64,000 nucleotides of DNA from Filimonas sp. (GTDB lineage: Bacteria; Bacteroidota; Bacteroidia; Chitinophagales; Chitinophagaceae), in assembly GCA_017306865.1 (NCBI GenBank), contig JAFKHH010000015.1, positions 186,001 to 250,000 on the forward strand. The letters run 5' to 3'. A program made the translations under genes and the position numbers. Positions 34,018-42,022 of the stretch are shown here, piece after piece (positions within the stretch are counted from its first letter, which is position 1; each line of letters starts with the position of its first letter). The notes beneath the pieces are model-generated. The model made no database searches and was not told where the DNA came from. It saw only the letters and a program-made list of their open reading frames with translations.

Positions 34018-35200
34018 CCAGTATCGTACTGGCTAAGGTTAAAATACCACCTAACAAAAATGCGGCTCCGGGAAACAGGAAGGGTGCTTTATTGCTGGTA
34101 AAATAGCCGAACAGGTTGGTCATAATAGGAGGGCCAATGAAAGCAGTAATGCTCATCAGGCTTGTTAGTGCGCCTTGCAATTCGCCCTGTTCATTAGACG
34201 GAACCTGTGCAGAGATAATGCCCTGTATAGATGGGCCCGCGATACCGCCCAATGCATATGGTATCATAAAGGCATACATCATCCAGCTTTTACTAGCAAA
34301 AGCAAAAAGCGTAAACCCAATGGTATATAATAACAATCCGATGTAGACACTGCGTTCCTGCCCCAGCTTAGGAATAGCAATGCGTATAAGGCCACCTTGT
34401 ACGAGTGCGATCAGTAAACCTACAAATGCCAATGAAAGCCCTACCTGCAGCTCATCCCAGCTAAATTTCTGCATAGTGAAGAACGTCCATACACTTTGTA
34501 TAGACTGTCCCGCGATGTAAACAAGTATCAGCGACGCAGCCAGGCCTACAATGGCCGGATGTTTTTTCAATTGAATCAATGACCCAATCGGATTTGCCCG
34601 CTTCCATTCGAAAGGCCTGCGATTTTCTTTAGGCAAAGATTCAGGCAATACAAAATAGCCATACAGGCAGTTAAGTAAACTCAAGCCTGCCGCCGCAAGA
34701 AAGGGGACGCGCATACCAAAATGCCCCAGCACACCACCCAATGCCGGACCTATGATAAAGCCTACACCAAAAGCAACGCCGATGAGGCCAAAGTTTTGCG
34801 CTCGCTTTTCAGGCGTACTAATGTCAGCTATATATGCACTGGCTGTGGTAAAGCTGGCGCCTGTAATACCTGAGATTACACGACCTACGAATAACCACCA
34901 GATAGAAGGAGCGAAGGCGAGGAACAGGTAGTCTATACCAAAACCAAGCAGCGAGAAAAGTAATACAGGCCGCCTGCCATACTTATCACTTAAGTTGCCC
35001 AGTACAGGTGCAAAGCCAAACTGTACGATGGCGTATGCAAATGAAAGCCAGCCGCTGTATTTGGCTGCAACACTGTTGTCACCATGAATAAGGTTTTTGA
35101 TCAGATCAGGTATAACAGGTACGATAATACCCAGGCCAATAACATCTATTAAGAGTGTGATGAAGATAAAACCGAGTGCAGCTTCTTTCTTGTTTCGCAT
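33986..35200 (-). CDS. MFS transporter, TetA/DHA1-like
   Basis: 404 residues from ATG 35200 ([20 protein letters not shown]); an upstream ATG at 35242 precedes the first helix and is not chosen. Twelve hydrophobic segments are readable. The DHA1 motif A-like [20 protein letters not shown] follows TM2 and [15 protein letters not shown] resembles antiporter motif C. TetA-like proteins export drugs by proton antiport, but in Bacteroidota many such annotations are unproven. The final codons are duplicated downstream in a tandem array. Confidence 0.9.
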   Translation of the reverse strand: MRNKKEAALGFIFITLLIDVIGLGIIVPVIPDLIKNLIHGDNSVAAKYSGWLSFAYAIVQFGFAPVLGNLSDKYGRRPVLLFSLLGFGIDYLFLAFAPSIWWLFVGRVISGITGASFTTASAYIADISTPEKRAQNFGLIGVAFGVGFIIGPALGGVLGHFGMRVPFLAAAGLSLLNCLYGYFVLPESLPKENRRPFEWKRANPIGSLIQLKKHPAIVGLAASLILVYIAGQSIQSVWTFFTMQKFSWDELQVGLSLAFVGLLIALVQGGLIRIAIPKLGQERSVYIGLLLYTIGFTLFAFASKSWMMYAFMIPYALGGIAGPSIQGIISAQVPSNEQGELQGALTSLMSITAFIGPPIMTNLFGYFTSNKAPFLFPGAAFLLGGILTLASTILAYRNFKRSQA

Positions 35201-35365
35201 ATACAATCTAAAAGTTGCGCAAAGTAAGGGAGAAAATGTCAATGGCAGGAGGGAAGAATGATGAACGTAAAAACGTGAGTCGGGAGACAGGAAACGTGAA
35301 TGACTTACCCGGGTTCAGTCTTCTTCGGGTTCTTTAGGCTTTGCCTTGGTTCGTGTCCGCATATG

Positions 35366-35400
35366 AATCCTGGCAGGTCTTTAAGACCTGCCAGGATTTT
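35366..35400. repeat. Family-I palindrome, copy 1
   Basis: AATCCTGGCAGGTCT pairs with AGACCTGCCAGGATT around a 3-nt loop, followed by TT then GCAAGTGACTTAC. Compare copy 2 at 35619. Confidence 0.8.
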
Positions 35401-35423
35401 GCAAGTGACTTACTATCGGGTTA

Positions 35424-35490
35424 AGATTGGGCCACTTTCAAAAAAGTATCTATTTCTGGTTATCAATGCACTTAAAAAGTGGCCCAATCT
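35424..35490. repeat. Family-K hairpin, copy 4
   Basis: AGATTGGGCCACTTT (35424-35438) pairs perfectly with AAAGTGGCCCAATCT (35476-35490); 37-nt loop. Differs from K3 by a compensated G-C to T-A change. Confidence 0.8.
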
Positions 35491-35503
35491 GGCGCTTTTT
35501 TTT

Positions 35504-35529
35504 CGCCTTGGTTCGTGTCTTCACGAACC
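35504..35529. repeat. Family-M hairpin
   Basis: GGTTCGTG (35510-35517) pairs with CACGAACC (35522-35529) around TCTT, preceded by CGCCTT. Relatives at 53062-53082 and 57734-57765; partial at 35344-35357. Confidence 0.7.
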
Positions 35530-35618
35530 TGTTGCATGCCGGGCTGATGCATACGGATTACAAATCCGTATTACCTGGGTTCGACATGCCCTTCGAAACA
35601 TGTCGAGCAGCATAGAAT

Positions 35619-35653
35619 AATCCTGAAAGGTCTTAAAGACCTTTCAGGATTTT
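35619..35653. repeat. Family-I palindrome, copy 2
   Basis: AATCCTGAAAGGTCT pairs with AGACCTTTCAGGATT. Two stem pairs differ from copy 1 (GGC/GCC to GAA/TTC) and both remain paired. The right flank TTTGCAGGCAACTTAC resembles the right flank of copy 1. Confidence 0.8.
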
Positions 35654-35730
35654 GCAGGCAACTTACGTCGGGTTATCGCATAGTACATAGCCATTTCAAA
35701 TCTAAAATCTAAAATTTCCAATCTCTTTAT

Positions 35731-35809
35731 TCAAACGTTTTCGTAAAGGTAAATCGATCGAAAAGTTCTTTTCTATATACGCTTAATATACTCACTACAA
35801 CGTTTTACT
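35731..35809. promoter_or_regulatory. Candidate operator motifs upstream of susC
   Basis: TCAAACGTTTTCGTAA (35731-35746) is centred on the palindrome AAACGTTT, like LacI/PurR-family operators. A second site, CAACGTTTTACTG (35798-35810), shares AACGTTTTACT with a site at 41966-41976 upstream of the GH2 gene, and with TATAACGTTTGAC at 7303-7315. The number of sites is small, so this is only a candidate. Confidence 0.3.
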
Positions 35810-36079
35810 GACAAAAGAGCTTATAAATCGGGTAATTGGCGGAAATAATTATCAAAAAAATAGTACTTAATTGCATCAATCTTCGATTTTAAACAATTTT
35901 AACCTTTACTGCTATGGAAATGACTTGCCTCTATTTACCCTGTATGTACCTGCGATCGTACCCAGGTATATCGTAACAAAGTTTTCTTTTCACCAAATAA
36001 ATAAACTATCAACGGGACTACTCATTAACTAACAGCTTATCAGCACCCAATGCTGGCTATTTAAAAAACTGATTGCTAT

Positions 36080-39000
36080 ATGGAAAAAAAATGCCTGCGA
36101 GGTAAAGGCATATCGCTGAAGCAGCGTATGCGCACTTTTGCACTGCTATTTATGTTACTGCAAATCTGCTTTCTCTCCAATGTGTTTGCACAAACTATCT
36201 CTGTAAACGGTGTTGTCAAAGACGGGAAAGGTTCTCCGGTTTCCGGCGTTACGGTTAACGTAAAAGGCACTGCTATTAATTCAATTACAGATATAGACGG
36301 AAAGTACAATGTGAAAGTACCAACCGCATCGTCTGTACTTGTTTTCACATTTGTTGGTTTTACAACAAAAGAGGAAACTGTAGACAGTAGAAAAACGATC
36401 AACGTAACCATGAGCGAATCTTCATCTGACCTGGATGAAGTGATCATCGTTGGTTATGGTGCATCTACCAAGAAAAAAGACCTGACCGGTGCTATTGGTA
36501 CAGTTAGCTCAAAACAGATCAACGAAAGACAGCCTGTAACGTTGTTCGATGCCTTACAAGGACAAGTGTCTGGTGTAATGGTAATGAATGACAATGGCGA
36601 TCCTGCGGGACAAGGTTCTATCCAGATCCGCGGCGCATCTACCATTAACTCCGGTAATGGCCCGCTGTATGTGATCGACGGTATTATGAGTGACAATGCC
36701 AACTACATTAACCCGAACGACATTGAGTCTATTGAAGTATTTAAAGACGCATCATCTGCTGCTATTTATGGCGCACGTGGTGCGAACGGCGTTATCCTGA
36801 TCACTACTAAAAAAGGTAAAGACGGACGTCCGTTGATCAATGCAACGTACACACACACGATCGGTCAGTTAGCACATAAACTGCGCACTACGAGTGCAGA
36901 TGAATTGCGTTTGTACCGTAAAATGCGTGGTGATGGTAATGCAGGTGCTAACGTAGACTCACTGAACCCATACCTGAACCAGGATAATGATTTCCAGGAC
37001 CTGATGTTCAGAACTGCGCACAAACAAGTGTTTACAGTAAGTGCAAGCGGTGGACAGAAAGGACTGACTTTCTATACAGGCGCGACTTATACAGATGACC
37101 GTTCTATTGTGATCAATAGCTGGATCAAAAGAATACAGGCTCGCGCAAACATAGAATACCAGGCATCTAAAAAATTGAAAATAGTAAACAACCTTTCTGT
37201 GTCTTACCAAACGGGTAACGATATTCCTGTGGCAACGGCATTGAAAGTGGTATTTGATAGAAACCCTTGGACTGCAATAACAAGGCCGGACGGTTCTTAT
37301 ACTGGTTATGTAGAATCTAAACGTAACCCTGTTGCACAAGCGTTATTCAGCAAATCTGAAAAGAACCTGTTCACTGCACAGTACAATACACGTTTAGAAT
37401 ACCTGATCTATAAAGACCTGCGTTTCACAACCAGCTTCAACATTAGCTGGAACAATAACAGAAGCATTGACTTCGTGCCTAGTTCATTAACATCTACTGG
37501 TACAGGCGATGCAACAGGTGCAAACGGCTTTACGCAGTCAGCGTATTGGGAATACCAGGCGTTCTTCAACTACAATAAAACGATCAAGGGTAAACATAAT
37601 TTCACTGGTTTATTGGGTTTCAGTGCAGATAAAAAACGTACGGATAACTTCAATATCAGCATGAACAACTTCCTTGATGAAAGCGTGTTCACTTCAAACG
37701 CTGCACAAACAATTAACCTGACTAAAACAGGTACAGATGCCAGCTCTGCTACAGATGCTTCTGTATTTGGCAGATTGGGTTATAACTACTCTGGTAAATA
37801 TATCTTAGAAGGTTCTTTCAGAACGGACGGTTCTTCCAAATTCGGTGCAAACAATAAATTCGGTACTTTCTATGCAGGATCAGCAGCATGGCGCTTTTCA
37901 CAGGAAACCTTCATGACATGGGCTAGTCCATATATTACCGATGGTAAATTACGTTTAAGCGTTGGACAAACAGGTAACGACCGTATTGATGATAACGCTT
38001 CCCGTACACTGATCAACTATGGTGGTGAATACTACAATGGTAGCAGTGTGGCAGCTCCAAACAGCAGGTTGGGTAACCCTAACATTAAGTGGGAAACAAC
38101 TACACAGAAAGACCTCGGTTTAGACCTTACGTTCAATAAAGGTAAGATCACTTTTACTGCTGATTACTATATGAAAACAACCAGCAACCTGCTGTATAAC
38201 CAAAAACTGGCAGGAGAAAGTGGTGTAACTGACGTATATGTAAACATCGGTACGTTGCAGACAAATGGTCTTGAACTGAACCTGACTGCTACTCCGGTAA
38301 CTACTAAGAATTTTCAATGGCAGGTAACTGGTAACGTTACTTTCCAAAGCTCTAAAATTAAAGAACTGGCAAACCATCAGTCATTCATTTCTGGTGACAA
38401 ATGGTTGATCCAGGAAGGTGGACGTTTAGGTGATTTCTATGTATTCCAGAATTTAGGTGTTTACCAATGGAATGAGTCAAACGCATATGATCCGGCTTCC
38501 GGCCGCAAGCTGGGTGTTGTATTGGGTGCAGATGGCAAACCAAACGGTTCATATACTTTAGACGGTAAACCATTTGCTGGTACACCACAGGCAAAATATA
38601 CCAATGGCCTGAAATTATTGGGTGGTGATACAGAATGGCTGGACCTGAACAATGATGGTGTGATAGATGACAAAGATCGCGTGATAGCAGGTAATGCCGT
38701 ACCAAAACAATTCTTCGGTTTCATCAATACTTTCCGCTATAAAAACTTCACTTTAAACTTCATGTTTAATGGTAACCTTGGCTACCAGATCTACAACGGT
38801 GTGAAGAACGCACAGAACGCAAACAGCTCTACTTATTCTCCGCCATCTTGGGATGCGATCCTGGGTTCATGGCAGAAACAAGGCGACATTGCTACATATC
38901 CTTACTTCCCTGCAAAAGATACGCGCTATGGTATCAGGAACGGTATCAACAGCCTGTACGTAGAAGATGGTTCTTTCATCAGGTTAACAAGTGCTAAACT

Positions 39001-39205
39001 GACTTACACATTTAGCGGCAAGTTTATCCAGCAGGTGAAAATGAAATCACTGGGTGTGTACATCTTCGGAAACAACCTGGGCACATGGACTAAATACTCA
39101 TGGTATGATCCTGAGTTCAGTTCTTCTGGCCTTAACATCGGCGCAGACAATGGTAAATATCCAAAGAGAAGAGAAATCGGTTTAGGTATCAATGCAAATT
39201 TCTAA
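36080..39205 (+). CDS. SusC/RagA family TonB-dependent outer-membrane transporter
   Basis: 1041 residues. N-terminal signal (LLFMLLQICFLSNVFAQ, about residues 22-38), a CarboxypepD_reg-like domain (about 40-120, VNGVVKDGKGSPVSGVTVNV), the SusC hallmark DEVIIVGYGASTKKKDLTGA at about 120-139, plug domain (LQGQVSGVMVMNDNGDPAGQ; IQIRGASTINSGNGPLYVID), then a 22-strand barrel ending in INANF with a terminal Phe. No STN domain, so no direct sigma/anti-sigma signalling is indicated. It imports oligosaccharides captured with SusD into the periplasm. First gene of the PUL. Confidence 0.97.
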   Translation: MEKKCLRGKGISLKQRMRTFALLFMLLQICFLSNVFAQTISVNGVVKDGKGSPVSGVTVNVKGTAINSITDIDGKYNVKVPTASSVLVFTFVGFTTKEETVDSRKTINVTMSESSSDLDEVIIVGYGASTKKKDLTGAIGTVSSKQINERQPVTLFDALQGQVSGVMVMNDNGDPAGQGSIQIRGASTINSGNGPLYVIDGIMSDNANYINPNDIESIEVFKDASSAAIYGARGANGVILITTKKGKDGRPLINATYTHTIGQLAHKLRTTSADELRLYRKMRGDGNAGANVDSLNPYLNQDNDFQDLMFRTAHKQVFTVSASGGQKGLTFYTGATYTDDRSIVINSWIKRIQARANIEYQASKKLKIVNNLSVSYQTGNDIPVATALKVVFDRNPWTAITRPDGSYTGYVESKRNPVAQALFSKSEKNLFTAQYNTRLEYLIYKDLRFTTSFNISWNNNRSIDFVPSSLTSTGTGDATGANGFTQSAYWEYQAFFNYNKTIKGKHNFTGLLGFSADKKRTDNFNISMNNFLDESVFTSNAAQTINLTKTGTDASSATDASVFGRLGYNYSGKYILEGSFRTDGSSKFGANNKFGTFYAGSAAWRFSQETFMTWASPYITDGKLRLSVGQTGNDRIDDNASRTLINYGGEYYNGSSVAAPNSRLGNPNIKWETTTQKDLGLDLTFNKGKITFTADYYMKTTSNLLYNQKLAGESGVTDVYVNIGTLQTNGLELNLTATPVTTKNFQWQVTGNVTFQSSKIKELANHQSFISGDKWLIQEGGRLGDFYVFQNLGVYQWNESNAYDPASGRKLGVVLGADGKPNGSYTLDGKPFAGTPQAKYTNGLKLLGGDTEWLDLNNDGVIDDKDRVIAGNAVPKQFFGFINTFRYKNFTLNFMFNGNLGYQIYNGVKNAQNANSSTYSPPSWDAILGSWQKQGDIATYPYFPAKDTRYGIRNGINSLYVEDGSFIRLTSAKLTYTFSGKFIQQVKMKSLGVYIFGNNLGTWTKYSWYDPEFSSSGLNIGADNGKYPKRREIGLGINANF

Positions 39206-39247
39206 GCGATACAAAACTGAAGTGTTAAAACATTAAACCAGGAAAAA

Positions 39248-40774
39248 GTGAAAAAATTAATCAACATAGCAATAGCTGCAGCATCAGTAGTGGCAATGGG
39301 AAGCTGTAAAAAATTCCTGAATCAGCCGCCGCTGTCACAGGGTGAAACTTCCAATTATTATAAAAGCGGCAAAGACATGAATGCCGCAATAGCAGGGGTT
39401 TATTCAGCATTGCAAACGCAAATGCTGGGTGATGGCACCAGCAAATACGGCGGCAACTTTAATTATTGGGGTGAAGGCCGTGCAGATAACTTTGAAAGAT
39501 CAGGTTATCCCAATACTACGATCACAGAACTTGCATTAAATGGATTGACTACCGGTAACAGTGCTACAGACTGGAGTGGTTTGTACCAGGTAATCAATCG
39601 CGCAAACTATTGTATCAAATATTTTCCACGCATTCCGGCGCTCGACAATACTGTTACACCAACTGTATTGGCAAATGCAATGGCGCAGGTATATGCTGTA
39701 CGCGCATTGTCTTATTTCTACATTGTAAGATTATGGGGCGACCCGGTTGTATGGACGGATCCTTATGAGGATATTAGCCAGCCGAGCGCACGCCCGAGAA
39801 CAGCGGCAGCAACAGTACTGGATACCGTTGTAATTGCTGATTTGCAAAAAGCGTATGGCCTCATTACAAAAAATGCTACACCTAACGTGTACAATGTAGG
39901 TGAAGCGGCTATTGCTGCCATGCTTGCAGATGCTTATATGTGGAAGAAAGATTATCCTAATGCTGTAACATGGATTGGTAATGTGTTCAAAGCAAAAGGG
40001 CCTACTGGTGCAGTGTACACAGGCACAAGCGGAGCAAACCTGGAGCCTATCTCTACCTGGAAAAACCTGTTTGTAGCACCTTATGCATCTGTTGAGAGCA
40101 TTTGGAGCATCAACTGGGACCAGGCGTATAATGGTTGTGCATGTTTGCCAATGGGTATAGCAAAAAGTAACTCACCAGTGAGCGTAGACTCTTTGTTTAA
40201 AGCTACATGGAGAGTAAATACCAAGATTGATCAGCGTCTTGTAAAATCAATCGATACTCTTGCAGGTAATAACCATGATAACATTGTACCTAAGTTTTAC
40301 AATATAGCAGGTAATGCAGTGCCAACAGGTACAGGCGCACCTGACGCACAACAGTACAATGTGTACCCGGTAATGTATCGCCTCGGTGATATCTACCTAT
40401 TGTATGCAGAGGCATTGAACAAACTGAGTGATCCGACAAATGCATTGAAATACCTGAACTATGTACGTGTACGTGCTGGTCTGCCTGCTTATTTAGCAAC
40501 TGACCCGGCTGTTACCGGTACTGCAAATCTTGAAAATGCAATATTGGATGAAAGGCATTTTGAACTGTTTGGAGAAGGAAAAAGATGGTTTGATCTGGTA
40601 AGAACAGATCACGTAAAACAAGTGCTCGACCCGATTTTGAAGATTAGGCAGGTTAGATTTGGTTCTCCTGCTACAGGCTTCGATCCGGGACCGAACAACG
40701 GTAAATATTTGTGGCCATTACACCGCGATGTATTGACTGCAAATAAAATAATCTCTCAAAACAAAGATTATTAA
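39248..40774 (+). CDS. SusD/RagB family outer-membrane glycan-binding lipoprotein
   Basis: 508 residues starting with GTG at 39248 (42 bp after susC), chosen because it begins the lipoprotein signal MKKLINIAIAAASVVAMGSC; lipidated Cys20. SusD features: FLNQPPLSQGETSNYYKSGK near the N-terminus, the TPR helices (AMAQVYAVRALSYFYIVRLW), and the C-terminal LDERHFELFGEGKRWFDLVR signature. It forms the lid of the SusC channel and binds the glycan on the cell surface. Coupled to susC and the FAS1-like gene as the PUL core operon. Confidence 0.97.
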   Translation: MKKLINIAIAAASVVAMGSCKKFLNQPPLSQGETSNYYKSGKDMNAAIAGVYSALQTQMLGDGTSKYGGNFNYWGEGRADNFERSGYPNTTITELALNGLTTGNSATDWSGLYQVINRANYCIKYFPRIPALDNTVTPTVLANAMAQVYAVRALSYFYIVRLWGDPVVWTDPYEDISQPSARPRTAAATVLDTVVIADLQKAYGLITKNATPNVYNVGEAAIAAMLADAYMWKKDYPNAVTWIGNVFKAKGPTGAVYTGTSGANLEPISTWKNLFVAPYASVESIWSINWDQAYNGCACLPMGIAKSNSPVSVDSLFKATWRVNTKIDQRLVKSIDTLAGNNHDNIVPKFYNIAGNAVPTGTGAPDAQQYNVYPVMYRLGDIYLLYAEALNKLSDPTNALKYLNYVRVRAGLPAYLATDPAVTGTANLENAILDERHFELFGEGKRWFDLVRTDHVKQVLDPILKIRQVRFGSPATGFDPGPNNGKYLWPLHRDVLTANKIISQNKDY

Positions 40775-40793
40775 TCATCTAACGACAAAGACA

Positions 40794-41462
40794 ATGAAAA
40801 AGTTATCATTTATCATAGCTGCAGCCACATTTGCCATCACTGCTTCCGTAAGTCTTTCCAGTTGCTCCATCTTCGGGCTTGACTGGCAGAAAGATTATCA
40901 CAGGGTAGTAGACACAGTAGACGCACATGTGTACAAAAACGCGTGGGACTACCTGAAACAACGTAGTATAGAAAACAAAACGGATACAATTTTTAAAAGA
41001 ATGTATGACGGCATCATCTACAGTGGTATGGATACTGCAGAGTATATGAAGACAGACAGAACATTCATCTTCCTGCACAATGATGCGATTTACAGAAGCA
41101 AAGCAACAGACTGTTACTTTGGCGCTGTAAAAGATACATTGGGTAAAACATTAGGTACTACATGGACTACTTACAGAAAATCTGATGTAAAAGCGTACCT
41201 GCAATACCTGATAGTAGAAGGCCAGTATTCTCACTACAATCTGCCTATTACAAACATATCTGTACAAACAATCGGCCCTAAATCATTCTTCCCGCTTGCA
41301 CCAGATGCAAAAATGAAAATGATGGTGCTGAACGGATCTAACGGTAACACACAGGACGACCCGATCATGCTGAACGCACTGATCTACGTTCGTACCTCTG
41401 ATATTATGCCTACAAACGGTGTAATACATGTAATAGACAAATACCTGACCCCTCAGCAATAA
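40794..41462 (+). CDS. FAS1 (fasciclin)-like surface lipoprotein of the PUL
   Basis: 222 residues, 19 bp after susD, with lipobox LSSC (Cys24). The mature protein reads like a divergent single FAS1 domain: AWDYLKQRSI (helix alpha1), MKTDRTFIFLHNDAIYR where FAS1 proteins have FxPxNxAF, and the terminal NGVIHVIDKYLTP that matches the FAS1 signature (NGxIHVID). SusD-adjacent FAS1-type proteins are probably surface glycan-binding proteins; that role is inferred. A terminator follows, closing a three-gene uptake operon. Confidence 0.8.
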   Translation: MKKLSFIIAAATFAITASVSLSSCSIFGLDWQKDYHRVVDTVDAHVYKNAWDYLKQRSIENKTDTIFKRMYDGIIYSGMDTAEYMKTDRTFIFLHNDAIYRSKATDCYFGAVKDTLGKTLGTTWTTYRKSDVKAYLQYLIVEGQYSHYNLPITNISVQTIGPKSFFPLAPDAKMKMMVLNGSNGNTQDDPIMLNALIYVRTSDIMPTNGVIHVIDKYLTPQQ

Positions 41463-41491
41463 AGGTTAATTGGTAATATAGCAATCAAAAT

Positions 41492-41520
41492 AATGAGCCC
41501 CTCGTGGGCTCATTGTTTTT
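41492..41520 (+). terminator. Intrinsic terminator after the susCD-FAS1 operon
   Basis: AATGAGCCC (41492-41500) pairs perfectly with GGGCTCATT (41506-41514), loop CTCGT, followed by GTTTTT. It lies 30 bp after the stop. Confidence 0.85.
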
Positions 41521-41963
41521 GGGTGGGCGTTTCACGCAAAGACGCTAAGCATCGCAAAGCCGCAAAGAATTATTTGTAAATCGTGAGACGTGAATGAAGA
41601 ATGTGAGTTGTGAGTTGACAGTTGTGAGTGAAGAAAAAAACTCTGCGTTAACTCTCCGTCCTCTGCGTCTCCGCGGTGAATCAAAGTTGTGCATCGACTT
41701 CTTATGTGCGCTATGTACCTACTGCTTCTATGTGTTTAAAAAACTCCTTTGTAATCCGTTTGCTAAAGCGAAACGGTAATGAAAGGCTTTCTTGTATTAA
41801 AAATGAAGTGAAATTGCTGTAAGCTTGCATTGAAAAATTCATCCTCATTTCCTCTGCGTTAACTCTCCGTTCTCTGCGTCTCCGCGGTAAATCCAGCCTC
41901 CTTATATAAAACCTTCGCTCAAATCCAGCAATTCACCCATTTAACAATTTCTCCATTCTATTT

Positions 41964-42017
41964 ATAACGTTTTACTTCTCCATAGCGGTTTTTATTAAAG
42001 CGAATGGCACTATATTG
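41964..42017 (+). promoter_or_regulatory. Candidate operator and -7 box of the GH2 gene
   Basis: TATAACGTTTTACTT (41964-41978) repeats the motif seen before susC. TATATTGC at about 42010-42017 is a partial TAnnTTTG match just upstream of the ATG at 42023. Confidence 0.3.
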
Positions 42018-42022
42018 CCGTT

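Larger units (their letters stand above)
35201..36079. repeat. 879-bp intergenic region: dense hairpin cluster, then SusC leader
   Basis: No gene is seen. 35270-35690 holds six hairpins of different families in sequence: I1, K4, M, ATACGGATT/AATCCGTAT (35551-35571), TCGACATG/CATGTCGA (about 35581-35606) and I2. From 35690 a short family-B stretch gives way to the about 350-bp SusC leader with two AACGTTTT motifs and an AT-rich tract. Confidence 0.7.
41463..42022. repeat. 560-bp gap: terminator, C/D/F words, GH2 leader
   Basis: No gene is seen. After the terminator come D words (cacgcaaagacgctaagcat, from 41533), C words (gtgagttgtgagttgacagt), D words twice (ctctgcgttaactctccgtc at 41641; ctctgcgttaactctccgtt at 41853, a direct repeat), F words (gtgcgctatgtacctactgc) and the GH2 promoter region. 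Confidence 0.6.

Noticed and set aside
33986-35200. Tetracycline resistance determinant
   Set aside because: TetA-like MFS sequences are common in Bacteroidota with unknown substrates; no TetR-type regulator lies beside it.
41594-41779. 61-codon frame after the FAS1-like gene
   Set aside because: It is translated from C, D and F repeat words; no start signal or domain.
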